Below, piece by piece: positions 24,831-33,684 of a stretch of DNA of 43,344 nt; positions within the stretch are counted from its first letter, which is position 1, and every line of letters begins with the position of its first letter. This DNA is from UBA2561 sp964577275. Lineage in GTDB: Bacteria; Bacteroidota; Bacteroidia; Cytophagales; Thermoflexibacteraceae. The translations under genes and the position numbers were made by a program. The stretch covers positions 1 through 43,344 of the forward strand of contig CAZNYR010000022.1 in NCBI GenBank assembly GCA_964577275.1, written 5' to 3'. Below the pieces are notes generated by a model that did not search any database, was not told where the DNA came from, and worked only from the letters and a program-made list of their open reading frames with translations.

Positions 24831-24889
24831 CAGGATACTACGGCAATTTGCTGGGCGGATATTTCTGCCCAAATTCCCGTAGTATCCTG
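24831..24889 (-). terminator. Long imperfect hairpin downstream of hisF
   Basis: CAGGATACTACGG (24831-24843) pairs exactly with CCGTAGTATCCTG (24877-24889). Inside, AATTTG/CAAATT and GGC/GCC continue the stem across small bulges. On the minus strand it follows the hisF stop at 24919 and precedes the RND gene, so it probably terminates the hisF transcript. The rest of the 262-bp spacer has no gene. Confidence 0.65.
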
Positions 24890-24918
24890 TGAAAATCTGA
24901 TTGATAATTACTTGATAA

Positions 24919-25674
24919 TCAAATCCGTACACTGATTTTGTGTGCGTGCAAATAGCGTTTGAGCTGCGGAATCGGAATTTCTTTGAAATGAAAAATACTG
25001 GCAGCCAAAGCAGCATCCGCATCGTTATTCTCAAAAATTTCCAAAAAATGTTCCATCTTTCCTGCCCCGCCCGAAGCAATGACTGGAATAGAAAGATTTT
25101 TGGTCAAAGTGCCTGTTAATTCTTTGGCAAATCCTGCCTTCGTGCCATCGTGATTCATGGAAGTTAGTAGAATTTCGCCCGCTCCTCGTTCCTGAATTTC
25201 TTTTGCCCAAGCGATGGTATTTTTGTGGGTCGGAGTACGTCCGCCACGCACATGAACGATATGCTCCAGCCCGACCTGACGGGAATCAATCGCCACCACC
25301 ACACACTGACTACCAAACTCTTGTGCCAGTTCGTTAATTAATTCGGGACGCTTGACGGCTGATGAATTGATTGATACTTTGTCTGCGCCAGCACTCAAAA
25401 GTGCCGACACATCCGCCACAGACGAAATGCCACCGCCCACCGTAAACGGAATATTAATTTGTGCCGCCACTTCTTGCACCAATCTGATGAGCGTTTTGCG
25501 CTTTTCGACTGTGGCGGTAATATCCAAAAAAACTAATTCGTCCGCTCCTTCTTGGGCATACGTAGTGGCTAATTCGACAGGGTCGCCTGCATCCCGTAAC
25601 CCTATGAAATTCACGCCTTTAACCGTGCGTCCGTCCTTAATATCCAAACATGGAATGATTCGTTTTGTGAGCAT
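24919..25674 (-). CDS. hisF: Imidazole glycerol phosphate synthase cyclase subunit (HisF)
   Basis: The 251-residue TIM barrel uses ammonia from HisH to convert PRFAR to imidazole glycerol phosphate and AICAR in histidine synthesis. The start MLTKRIIPCLDIKDGRTVKGV carries the catalytic first Asp (D11). FTVGGGI, ADKVSINSSAV, and CVVVAIDS with the second catalytic Asp are all present, as is LLTSMNHDGTKAGF. ATG 25674 gives the standard start; an upstream in-frame start at 25701 would add nine non-conserved residues. It is an orphan: hisH, hisA and hisI are not next to it. A palindromic hairpin (25710-25740) lies between it and the LRR gene. Confidence 0.96.
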   Translation of the reverse strand: MLTKRIIPCLDIKDGRTVKGVNFIGLRDAGDPVELATTYAQEGADELVFLDITATVEKRKTLIRLVQEVAAQINIPFTVGGGISSVADVSALLSAGADKVSINSSAVKRPELINELAQEFGSQCVVVAIDSRQVGLEHIVHVRGGRTPTHKNTIAWAKEIQERGAGEILLTSMNHDGTKAGFAKELTGTLTKNLSIPVIASGGAGKMEHFLEIFENNDADAALAASIFHFKEIPIPQLKRYLHAHKISVRI

Positions 25675-25709
25675 TATTTTATGTAAATTGTTGATTATCA
25701 AGAATATAA

Positions 25710-25740
25710 ATTATGAGGCAAATTTAATTTGCCTCATAAT
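25710..25740 (-). terminator. Perfect 15-bp inverted repeat after the LRR gene
   Basis: ATTATGAGGCAAATT (25710-25724) and AATTTGCCTCATAAT (25726-25740) are exact complements with one central base. It begins directly after the LRR stop codon on the minus strand and lies upstream of hisF, so it is a likely terminator or processing signal. Confidence 0.7.
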
Positions 25741-28188
25741 CTAATAATAAATAACTTCACATTTGGGGCGTGATTTTTTGAATTTATCGACAAACATTTG
25801 CCAAACCTTTGAATTATAGCACTTTAATGATTTGAGATTTTTCAATTCGTATAAAGGTTTCAAAAATCGGACATTCGTATTTGAGATGTCAATTTCTTCC
25901 ATTTCGGATAATTTATCCAAATCTTTCAAATTGCTTACGGGCGTTCCCGCAATCCGCAAGACCTTCATTTTCTTGAGTTTAGCCAGCGGTTCGAGGTCTT
26001 CAATCGCCGTATTTTCGCACTCCAAATGTTCTAAGTTGGTCAAGCCCGAAATGTGCGTCAGATTCCGAATCGGACTTTTGGAGCATTGCAATAACTGCAA
26101 GGTTGTCAGGTCTTTAAGTGGTTCGAGGTCGCTAATTTTGGTGTTTGAAAAGCGTAATTCTTTGAGCCGAATAAATTTTCGTAGCGGACTCAAATCCTGA
26201 ATTTCGGAATTATCCGTGATATTAATGGCAGTCAAACCCGTCAATTTATGGAGTTGTTCGGGTGTCATGTTTTTATCCACTTTGACATAATTTGTGAGAA
26301 CGGCACGCCATTCGTTTGGTACGGCATTCCACCACGATTGAAGTTCTTTTGTCCTGAAAATCAACAAGATATTATTTTGTCCTGCAAATTTGGAAACTTC
26401 CGAAACCGCCACAGGCGTATTTTCCATATAGACCGTTTTGAGGTTCGATAAGTGCATCAAAGCGGAAATCCGACTGACTTTCGTATCGCTAAAATCAAGG
26501 GTTTCTAATTTGATTAAATTAGTGAGTAATTCCAATTTATCGACATTGGTTTTGGCAAGATTTAAGGTTTGAATATCAATCAAATCTGCCAACGGCATTA
26601 AATCCGAAATACCTGAACCTGAACAGTTTAGCTCCTGCAAATTCATCATCACTTTCAAGGGTTCGAGTGTCTGAATATCTTTTTGTCCCGAAATATCTAC
26701 CTTCGCCAAAGTAGAAACTTGATGCAAATCTTCCTTGGTTGGTTTGCCCTTCATCGCTACTGCATTCTGGAATACGGTCTGCCATGTTGGCGGGAGTGCG
26801 TTCCACCAATTTTCTAATGCGCCCGACTCATAAATCAATAAAGTTTTGGGATGAGTACTCATGTACTTTTTTGCCTCACTTTGAGTTACTTTGGCGTGGT
26901 CGCAATAGATTTTGGATAAATTTTTCAGGTCATTCAACGGACTCAAATCGGCGACCTGTGTTTCGTTGATGAACAAAGATTTGAGTTGGGTTAATTGGCG
27001 CAAAGGCGATAAATCATTGACGGCAGTTTTGTCCAATTCCAACACTTGTAAATTGGGCAATTTTTCCAAAATGGAGAGATTATTTACGCCTGTTTCCGAA
27101 AATTGTAATATTTCAAGATTTTTCAAATTTTCTAAGGATTTCAAGCTCCGTACTTTGGTGCCTGAAAAGCGCAATTCTTTCAAGCCCACCAACTGGCTAA
27201 TTGCCTGAAGGTCTTTGACTTGGGTGTTTGAAATTCGTAGCCGTTGCAATTTTGTATAATTCTGCAAGGGCGAAATATCATCTACGGGTGTGCCTTCAAA
27301 ATATAAATCTGTCAAGGCAGTGGCGTATTTCATCGGCTCAAAAGTCTTGATTTTGGTCTTGGAACAATCCAAATATTCCAATTTTGTCAAGTTCCGAATC
27401 GGGAAAATACTATCGGCTTGTGTGCCTGAAATATTCAATTTCTTGAGTTTGGTCAATTTGGCAAGCGGATTGATGCTCCTGATTTTTGTTTTGTCCGAGA
27501 GGTCTAATTCTTCGGTTGCTAAAATCTTTTTGAGTTGCGTAATGCTCGGAGTATCAGTAACTTGCATATCGCCAGTGAGGATTTTTTTCCAATCGGGAGA
27601 GAGCCTCGCCCACCATGTTTTGAGTTCTTGTTCTTCGTTGAGTTTGGTGGTATAAATGCTGACAATTTTGAGTTGGCGTTGCGTTTCATTGACGATAATT
27701 TCGATGTAACGAGGTTTGTTGGTATTGACCGAATCGCCCGTAATCGTAACTGCATTGAGGTTTCGGCTCATGGCTACTTTAAAAAATAGGCGATTTTCGG
27801 CATTGGTAAAGTGCGTGATTTCCTCGATATTAAACTCAAATTTGGCAGCTTTGAAGAAAAAATCAACATCCTTGAAATATGCCTGTACATCTTTATTGGT
27901 AACCATGTCCCGATTTTCGTCCAAGTCGTCTTCGACTTGCACTTTATCATCCTGAAAAAATTTCAGATAACTTTCGTTAATGATAATATCTTTGTCCTGG
28001 GCGGTGGTTTCGGGGTCGCCCAGCGTATTGAGCGAATATTCCAAAAACCTGACCAGCTTCTGGGCACGTTGGCGATATTCTTCAAGTTTTTCGGCTTTGT
28101 TATCTTCCTGATTAGCCGTGTTTTGTGCCTGAATCCCGAAAGAATAAAGCCATAAACTCCAGCATAAAATTTTTGATACTGTTTTCAT
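25741..28188 (-). CDS. Secreted leucine-rich-repeat protein with three cap-LRR modules
   Basis: From ATG 28188 the product has 815 residues with a signal peptide (MKTVSKILCWSLWLYSFGIQAQ). A charged region and a first domain of about 200 residues follow. Then come three blocks, each opened by a Trp-rich cap: LKTWWARLSPDWKKIL, LENWWNALPPTWQTVF and LQSWWNAVPNEWRAVL. Each cap is followed by 4-9 leucine-rich repeats of about 22 residues with the form LxxLxxLxFSxTxVxDLxPL. Such LRR domains bind proteins. No sorting domain or lipobox is visible, so its final location (periplasm or outside) is uncertain. The frame extends upstream to 28332, but only the inner ATG gives a signal peptide. Confidence 0.88.
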   Translation of the reverse strand: MKTVSKILCWSLWLYSFGIQAQNTANQEDNKAEKLEEYRQRAQKLVRFLEYSLNTLGDPETTAQDKDIIINESYLKFFQDDKVQVEDDLDENRDMVTNKDVQAYFKDVDFFFKAAKFEFNIEEITHFTNAENRLFFKVAMSRNLNAVTITGDSVNTNKPRYIEIIVNETQRQLKIVSIYTTKLNEEQELKTWWARLSPDWKKILTGDMQVTDTPSITQLKKILATEELDLSDKTKIRSINPLAKLTKLKKLNISGTQADSIFPIRNLTKLEYLDCSKTKIKTFEPMKYATALTDLYFEGTPVDDISPLQNYTKLQRLRISNTQVKDLQAISQLVGLKELRFSGTKVRSLKSLENLKNLEILQFSETGVNNLSILEKLPNLQVLELDKTAVNDLSPLRQLTQLKSLFINETQVADLSPLNDLKNLSKIYCDHAKVTQSEAKKYMSTHPKTLLIYESGALENWWNALPPTWQTVFQNAVAMKGKPTKEDLHQVSTLAKVDISGQKDIQTLEPLKVMMNLQELNCSGSGISDLMPLADLIDIQTLNLAKTNVDKLELLTNLIKLETLDFSDTKVSRISALMHLSNLKTVYMENTPVAVSEVSKFAGQNNILLIFRTKELQSWWNAVPNEWRAVLTNYVKVDKNMTPEQLHKLTGLTAINITDNSEIQDLSPLRKFIRLKELRFSNTKISDLEPLKDLTTLQLLQCSKSPIRNLTHISGLTNLEHLECENTAIEDLEPLAKLKKMKVLRIAGTPVSNLKDLDKLSEMEEIDISNTNVRFLKPLYELKNLKSLKCYNSKVWQMFVDKFKKSRPKCEVIYY

Positions 28189-28588
28189 TATTTTTTGATT
28201 TTCGAGTGAATTTTTTTTAGTTTGTACAAAATGCAAAACTACTGGATTTGTACCACCAAAGCAGGATACATTTTTTTGCATTTCGGCAAGATTGTAACGT
28301 TTAAGAAAATCAAAAATATGAATTTTCGGCAAAGAGTGATTTGAGATGCGTTGGATTTTGCATTTTGTTAGGTTTTAGAGGCGAGCCACGCCCATTTCAG
28401 TTGTTTGATTTTAAAATAAAGTATCATACATGAATTGATGTAAATTAATATATATAAATAATTGATAGTCAAGTAGTTAAAAAATATAAAGTCCCGTATT
28501 TTCTTGAGTTAGGAACATTTAGATTCGGGGCAATGTTAGCATTTTGTTCGGAGAACTCTTGTTTTTTTGTGCTTAAAATTAATAACCG
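28189..28588. other. Divergent intergenic region, 400 bp
   Basis: Spacer between the LRR gene and the EamA transporter. A minus-strand TAGTTTTG (complement of 28234-28241) could be the LRR -7 box, but the nearest TTTG (complement of 28257-28260) is only 15 nt away. No RNA gene or repeat is evident, and I see no clear plus-strand promoter. Confidence 0.5.
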
Positions 28589-29494
28589 ATGCCAACTCGT
28601 AACGATTATATCCAGCTTCATTTTATTGTTTTACTGAATAGTTTTATCCCAAGAATATTTATCGAAATTTCAGTCCCTTCGGTCGAGATTGTATTTTTAC
28701 GGACTTTGACGGCGATTGTGATTTTGGGATTATACATTTGGTACAAAAAATATTATTTGCAAGTCGAAACCAAACACATTATTCATCTCTTGCTGACGGG
28801 CGTGCTGACTTCGGCATATTGGATTTTGTTGAGTGATTCAGCCAAATTATCAAACGTATCGGTTACGCTGGTGGGTATCTCCACGACTTCGCTTTGGGTG
28901 AGCATCATTAACTTTATTTGGGGGCAGGGCAAACCGGGTATGTATCAGATTGTTACGGGATTGTTGGCAGTTTTTGGGGTTTATATTGTTTATAATTCCA
29001 AATTTGAGTACGATTTAGGTTTTACTGTGGCGATTGTGGCGGCTTTTGCGGGAGGTTTATTGACTGTCCTGAATGCTCGATTAGCGAAGATTCATAATCA
29101 TTATGTCGTTACGTTTTATCAGATGATTGGGGCTTCGTTCGGGGCGGTTATTTTTGCGCCTTTTTATTTATTGACACACGATTTGAACCTCAATCCGACC
29201 GAGCGAGATTTGGTGTTAATTGTGGGACTGGCATTTGTTTTTTCGGTGTATTCGTATTCGGTATTTATTAAGGTAATGAAACGCATTTCGGCATTTGTGG
29301 TGGCTCTGACGGCTAATTTATCGCCGATTTATGGCATTTTGATTGCGTATTTTATGTATCACGAAACCGAGCGAATGTCCACCGAATTTTATATCGGGAC
29401 ACTGATTATTTTGTTGTCGGTTTTTCTTTTTCCGTTTTTGGAAAGACGCAGAATTTTGCGCCAACGAAAACGGCTGCATCGTTCTGGGCGTTAG
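28589..29494 (+). CDS. EamA-family (drug/metabolite) transporter
   Basis: The 301-residue inner-membrane protein has about ten helices arranged as two EamA halves (around residues 5-135 and 145-280), which fits the drug/metabolite transporter superfamily. The first-half motif SAYWILLSDSAKLSNVSVTLVGISTTSLWV and the second-half motif VFIKVMKRISAFVVALTANLSPIYGILIAYFMYHE are typical. It ends with a basic cytosolic tail (ERRRILRQRKRLHRSGR). Substrates in this family range from amino acids to nucleotides and cannot be inferred. A hairpin terminator follows at 29628-29663. Confidence 0.88.
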   Translation: MPTRNDYIQLHFIVLLNSFIPRIFIEISVPSVEIVFLRTLTAIVILGLYIWYKKYYLQVETKHIIHLLLTGVLTSAYWILLSDSAKLSNVSVTLVGISTTSLWVSIINFIWGQGKPGMYQIVTGLLAVFGVYIVYNSKFEYDLGFTVAIVAAFAGGLLTVLNARLAKIHNHYVVTFYQMIGASFGAVIFAPFYLLTHDLNLNPTERDLVLIVGLAFVFSVYSYSVFIKVMKRISAFVVALTANLSPIYGILIAYFMYHETERMSTEFYIGTLIILLSVFLFPFLERRRILRQRKRLHRSGR

Positions 29495-29527
29495 ATAGTT
29501 TGGCATTCTGTTTGTGTTCTTTTTCTT

Positions 29528-29619
29528 GGCACACAAATCCGATAAAAATATGATTATCAGGACAATGGAAGGCACGAGCAAATAATACATCAGGGCAAGT
29601 TCGACTCTTGCGTGTGCTT
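29528..29619 (+). other. tRNA-like acceptor/T-arm structure without a normal D or anticodon arm
   Basis: GGCACAC (29528-29534) pairs with GTGTGCT (29612-29618) as a 7-bp acceptor-like stem, with one G-U pair. Directly inside its 3' strand sits a 5-bp stem GCAAG/CTTGC (29595-29599 and 29607-29611) closing the loop TTCGACT, the canonical T-loop form. A short hairpin with TCC/GGA and GATAA/TTATC near 29537-29563 fills the 5' part. No D-loop GG pair and no good anticodon stem can be drawn, and no CCA is encoded. It may be a degenerate tRNA, a tRNA-like RNA or chance. Confidence 0.3.
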
Positions 29620-29627
29620 CATTTATA

Positions 29628-29663
29628 GACTTACCAAGTTTTCAAAACTTGGTAAGTCTTTTT
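29628..29663. terminator. Perfect 15-bp hairpin terminator between EamA and biotin carboxylase genes
   Basis: GACTTACCAAGTTTT (29628-29642) and AAAACTTGGTAAGTC (29644-29658) are exact complements, followed by TTTTT on the plus strand. It lies between convergent genes and probably serves both. Confidence 0.82.
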
Positions 29664-29665
29664 AG

Positions 29666-31189
29666 TTAGATTTTGGCTCTATCTCGCCATTTGCTGCGTT
29701 TTTGCGTAACAACCTCCATACCTGAATTTTGAGTGGAGGATATTATGGTCGAATTTGATTGACGCAATAGTTTTTCGACCAAAGCTACCGCCACGCGCTG
29801 GGTATTGTCATCTAATTGAGAATCAAGGACTTCGGGCGTGTAATATTTTTCGACAAACTTCGTATCGAAATTGCCACTGGTATAGGCTTGGTGTTGCATC
29901 ACAAAACGGCAAAACGGTAAAGTGGTCTGAATGCCCGTAATCTGGTATTCATCAATCGCCCGAATCATTCGCCGAATGGCATCCTGTCGATTATCCGCAT
30001 AAGTAACCAATTTGGCAATCATGGGGTCGTAATAAATGGGAATTTTCATGCCTTCCTCGAAGCCGTCATCTACCCGAATGCCTACGCCTTTGGGCGGTCG
30101 ATAGGTTTGGAGTGTTCCGATGTCAGGCAAGAAATGATTGCGTGGGTCTTCGGCATATACTCGTACTTCAATCGAATGTCCCTGAATTTTGAGGTCTTCT
30201 TGTCGGATACTCAAGGGTTTGCCTTCGGCAACTCGGATTTGTTGTTTGACCAAATCTACGCCCGTAATTTCCTCACTAACAGGATGTTCCACCTGCAGGC
30301 GCGTATTCATTTCTAAGAAATAAAAATTCAAATTGGCATCGACAATAAATTCGACTGTTCCCGCTCCATAATAATTACAGGATTTGGCAACATTCACTGC
30401 TGCCTCGCCCATGGTTTTTCGGACTTCTGGTGTGAGGCAAGATGAGGGTGCTTCTTCGATAACTTTTTGGTGTCGTCTTTGCACCGAGCATTCTCGTTCA
30501 AAGAAATGGATGACGTTGCCGTGTTGGTCGCCCATGATTTGGAATTCGATGTGTTTGGGCGAGGTAATAAATTTTTCGATAAAAACAGCCCCGTTTCCGA
30601 AGGATGAAACCGCCTCACTTACAGCGCGTTCCATTTGTTCTTCAAATTCGGATTCGTTTTCCACGACACGCATTCCTTTTCCGCCTCCGCCCGCACTGGC
30701 TTTAATCATGATGGGATAGCCGATTTCGTTAGCACGTTTTTTGGCGATTGCCACATCGGTAACGGCTTCTTCCATGCCCGGTACCATGGGGACACCGCCA
30801 TAATTCTTGACCGCCTGTTTGGAAGCGAGCTTATCGCCCATCACTTTGATAGATTCGGGCGATGGACCGATAAAAATTAGCCCTGCTTCGGATACTTTTC
30901 GGGAAAATTCGGCATTTTCGGATAAAAAACCATAGCCCGGATGAACCGCATTTGCGCCTGTCGTTTGGCAGGCTTCGATGATGTTATCCATTCGCAAATA
31001 CGATTCGGACGAGGGAGGATTTCCGACACAAATGGCTTCGTCTGCATAACGAACGTGGGGTGCCGTGCGGTCTGCCGTGCTGTATATCGCTACGGTGCGG
31101 ATGCCCAATTCACGTGCCGAGCGCATCACACGGATGGCAATTTCGCCACGATTCGCCACTAATATTTTTGTTATTTCCATAGGGTTCAT
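29666..31189 (-). CDS. Biotin carboxylase subunit of an acyl-CoA carboxylase
   Basis: The 507-residue protein (from ATG 31189; ATG 31180 is also possible) carboxylates biotin with ATP and bicarbonate. The N-terminal KILVANRGEIAIRVMRSA is characteristic. The ATP-grasp core shows KASAGGGGKGMRVV, the segment ERECSVQRRHQKVIEEAPS, and EMNTRLQVEHPVSE. The biotin carboxylase C-terminal domain follows. It lacks a biotinyl-lysine domain, so a separate biotin carrier is needed. The C-terminal extension after residue 455 is longer than in AccC. This length fits the carboxylase partners of propionyl- or methylcrotonyl-CoA enzymes and makes the carboxyltransferase at 5260-6891 its plausible partner. A shared product is inferred. 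Confidence 0.9.
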   Translation of the reverse strand: MNPMEITKILVANRGEIAIRVMRSARELGIRTVAIYSTADRTAPHVRYADEAICVGNPPSSESYLRMDNIIEACQTTGANAVHPGYGFLSENAEFSRKVSEAGLIFIGPSPESIKVMGDKLASKQAVKNYGGVPMVPGMEEAVTDVAIAKKRANEIGYPIMIKASAGGGGKGMRVVENESEFEEQMERAVSEAVSSFGNGAVFIEKFITSPKHIEFQIMGDQHGNVIHFFERECSVQRRHQKVIEEAPSSCLTPEVRKTMGEAAVNVAKSCNYYGAGTVEFIVDANLNFYFLEMNTRLQVEHPVSEEITGVDLVKQQIRVAEGKPLSIRQEDLKIQGHSIEVRVYAEDPRNHFLPDIGTLQTYRPPKGVGIRVDDGFEEGMKIPIYYDPMIAKLVTYADNRQDAIRRMIRAIDEYQITGIQTTLPFCRFVMQHQAYTSGNFDTKFVEKYYTPEVLDSQLDDNTQRVAVALVEKLLRQSNSTIISSTQNSGMEVVTQKRSKWRDRAKI

Positions 31190-31643
31190 TTCGGTTTGGA
31201 ATGGGTTGTCAATGGTTTTCTTCAAATTTAGCAGAAAACCAGACACAAAAACAATGATTTTGGTCGCCTTTTCGGAAAAATCATAAATTTCAGAAACATT
31301 CCAAAGTTTTATGGAAGTTGCTCGCCGACACGTCAAAAATTTTCAATTTCCAAATTTTTATGCCCAAAAAAAGAAAAATATTTCTCAAAAAAACTGATTT
31401 GACATCCCGAAAATTGTACTTTTCTAATAAAGCATAAAAATATAACGTGAAAAAAAATCTTTTTTCAGTTATGAAGTGAATTTGAAGGGGTAGGTTTTTT
31501 GGAAGCACTTGACTTTTTGTAGAGTTTTGTTCACGCACAAAAAAAGTAAAAAGCGATTATATATTTTGAAACTAAACTGTTTTATTAATTAATTTTTGAA
31601 AAATTAAAACGATTTAAATTAAAACTATTTAATTTTTAGTACC
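31190..31643. other. Divergent intergenic region, 454 bp
   Basis: AT-rich spacer between the biotin carboxylase and fibre-like genes. A weak plus-strand promoter candidate is TTTG at 31565-31568 and AATTTTTG at 31591-31598 (22-nt spacing, one mismatch). No gene, repeat or RNA is seen. Confidence 0.5.
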
Positions 31644-33641
31644 ATGAACATGAAACAAATTTTTCTGTCGGCATTGTGCTTATTTTTTGTCAGCACAATT
31701 TACGCCCAAAATGTGGGGATTAACACCACAAATCCGAATGGCGAATTGCAGTTTGGTAACACGCTCAAAGAACGCAAAATTGTGCTTTGGGAAGACCAAA
31801 ATCAAAACTGGGGGCATTACGGTTTGGGGATTACCGCTAACCAAATGCGCTACCATACGCCACACAATGCCGCCAGCCACATTTGGTATGCGGGCAATTT
31901 GGGTCCGACTACTTCTACCTTTGCTGTGCCTTTGATGAATTTGACAGGTACGGGCAATCTTTTTGTGAAGGGCAAAATCCGAATCGGCGGCGACCTTGGT
32001 GATTTGAGCATTACGGGCGGTACGTTGAGTTTTACGGGCGGTAAATTTTATTTCAATAACGGCACGGGCGACCGTGAAGTGTCTTTGCAGTCTTCTACTG
32101 GCGACCTGAATCTTGGTACGGGTGGACTTACGCTCGGAGCTGGAGCTACCCTCAATACGGATGGAAGTATCCGCTGGAACGGCGCAAATTTCCAATTCCG
32201 CAGTGGCGGTAATTGGTTTAATTGGGTAGGAGCTAATGTTACTACGGGCGACCTCTCGCTTACAGGCGGTCTGACGTTGGGCGGTTCTAACTTGACCGTG
32301 GACGGAAGTATTCGTTATCAAGGTGGAAAATTTGAGTTTCGACAAGGCGGGGCTTGGGTAAGTAGCTTGACAAGCACAAATATTACTGCCGGAAGAGTAG
32401 CTTTCGGGAGTGGCGCAGGCACAGTAACGGGTTCGGATTGGTTTCATTGGGATAATACGAATAATCGTTTAGGCATTGGTTTGGTCGCTCGCAGAGGACG
32501 CTTGAGCATTACACCTGCTACCATTGAAGGTCGAAAAATTGTACTTTATGACGGAGGACTGGATGACGACAACCAATATTACGGTTTTGGTATCGGTGCT
32601 TTCCAATTTTTATATCAGGGATATGGCGGTGCTGACCACATTTGGAGAAATGGTACATCGGCAGTGGCAAGTACAGAACTGATGCGGATTAAAGGCGCAA
32701 CAGGTAACGTGGGTATCGGTATAGCGGCACCTCTTCAAAAATTGGAAGTAGATGGAGCAATCAAAATCGGCAATACGACAACGAATACTGCCGGTTCTAT
32801 CCGCTATGACGGTACAAAATTCCAAGTCAATGACGGAACATGGAAAGATATTTCTGTTGGCGGTGGCGGTGGAATCACAGGAACGCTCACAGCAGGTCAA
32901 GTTCCTTATGCTACGGGAGCAAGCGCAGTCGTTACTTCTGCAAAATTCGTGTGGGATAATGCGAACGGCAGTTTGTTGGCTGATGCAACAACTGTTGATA
33001 ATAAGCGCAAATTAGTTGTATGGGACGATGCAACAAATAATACCCAATTTTATGGTATCGGTACTACGGCTTTGAATATGCGTTATAATACTTTCAGTGC
33101 AGCAGCCAATCATGTTTTCACTTGTGGGGACTTAGCAGGTACGGGCTATACCACATTGCTTACTTTATTTGGCGCAGGTAATATGCTTTCTTCTACTGGA
33201 GCAACCTTGACAATAGGTGGTGTTTGGACAAATGCTTCTGACCGTAAATTGAAGAAGAATATCAAAGATTTGAATTACGGGCTAAATGAAGTCTTGAAGT
33301 TACGTCCTGTGTCTTACAATTTGAAAGCGGATAATTCTAAAAATATTGGTTTTGTAGCGCAAGAAGTCGAAAAGATTTTACCTGAATTGGTTTTTACAAA
33401 CAAAGAAACCAAAACAAAATCCATGTCTTATGGTCAAATGACTTCGGTTTTGGTCAATGCAGTCAAAGAATTGAACGCCAAAATCGAAAAATTAGAGGCT
33501 GAAAACGCAAAATTGAAAGCCGATAATTCGGGCTTGATAGGCACAAACTCGGACTTGAAAGCGCAATTAGAAAACCTTGACAAACGCACAGCGCAAATCG
33601 AAAATATGCTTTCGCAACTCCATGCCAAAGCACAGAAATAA
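31644..33641 (+). CDS. Secreted fibre-like protein with C-terminal S74 intramolecular chaperone
   Basis: The 665-residue protein has a signal peptide (MNMKQIFLSALCLFFVSTIYAQ). The body holds repeated beta-rich elements: three segments of the type RKIVLWEDQNQNWGHYGLGI (near 45, 290 and 455) and GSIRYxGxKFxFRxGG elements between. Near residue 530 begins an S74 (endosialidase-type) chaperone, with the Ser-Asp dyad in NASDRKLKKNIKDL and LRPVSYNLK plus GFVAQEVEKILPEL. A coiled coil of about 50 residues ends the protein. In phage fibres this domain drives trimerisation and self-cleavage. Here the signal peptide points to a cell-surface or extracellular fibre. It precedes the T9SS substrate gene by 43 nt, so the two are probably one operon. 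Confidence 0.9.
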   Translation: MNMKQIFLSALCLFFVSTIYAQNVGINTTNPNGELQFGNTLKERKIVLWEDQNQNWGHYGLGITANQMRYHTPHNAASHIWYAGNLGPTTSTFAVPLMNLTGTGNLFVKGKIRIGGDLGDLSITGGTLSFTGGKFYFNNGTGDREVSLQSSTGDLNLGTGGLTLGAGATLNTDGSIRWNGANFQFRSGGNWFNWVGANVTTGDLSLTGGLTLGGSNLTVDGSIRYQGGKFEFRQGGAWVSSLTSTNITAGRVAFGSGAGTVTGSDWFHWDNTNNRLGIGLVARRGRLSITPATIEGRKIVLYDGGLDDDNQYYGFGIGAFQFLYQGYGGADHIWRNGTSAVASTELMRIKGATGNVGIGIAAPLQKLEVDGAIKIGNTTTNTAGSIRYDGTKFQVNDGTWKDISVGGGGGITGTLTAGQVPYATGASAVVTSAKFVWDNANGSLLADATTVDNKRKLVVWDDATNNTQFYGIGTTALNMRYNTFSAAANHVFTCGDLAGTGYTTLLTLFGAGNMLSSTGATLTIGGVWTNASDRKLKKNIKDLNYGLNEVLKLRPVSYNLKADNSKNIGFVAQEVEKILPELVFTNKETKTKSMSYGQMTSVLVNAVKELNAKIEKLEAENAKLKADNSGLIGTNSDLKAQLENLDKRTAQIENMLSQLHAKAQK

Positions 33642-33684
33642 TTCCAAGCGGTATCATTTTTAATAATTAAACCAATTCAGGCAA

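Noticed and set aside
29318..29590. Minus-strand frame with a hydrophobic, signal-like N-terminus
   Set aside because: Most of it is antisense to the EamA gene, and its downstream part loses coding character.
31680..32447. Long minus-strand open frame antisense to the fibre-like gene
   Set aside because: It mirrors the codon pattern of the sense gene and its product is compositionally biased, with no family match.
31644..33641. Prophage tail fibre
   Set aside because: The protein has a signal peptide, there are no other phage genes nearby, and S74 domains also occur in bacterial surface proteins.
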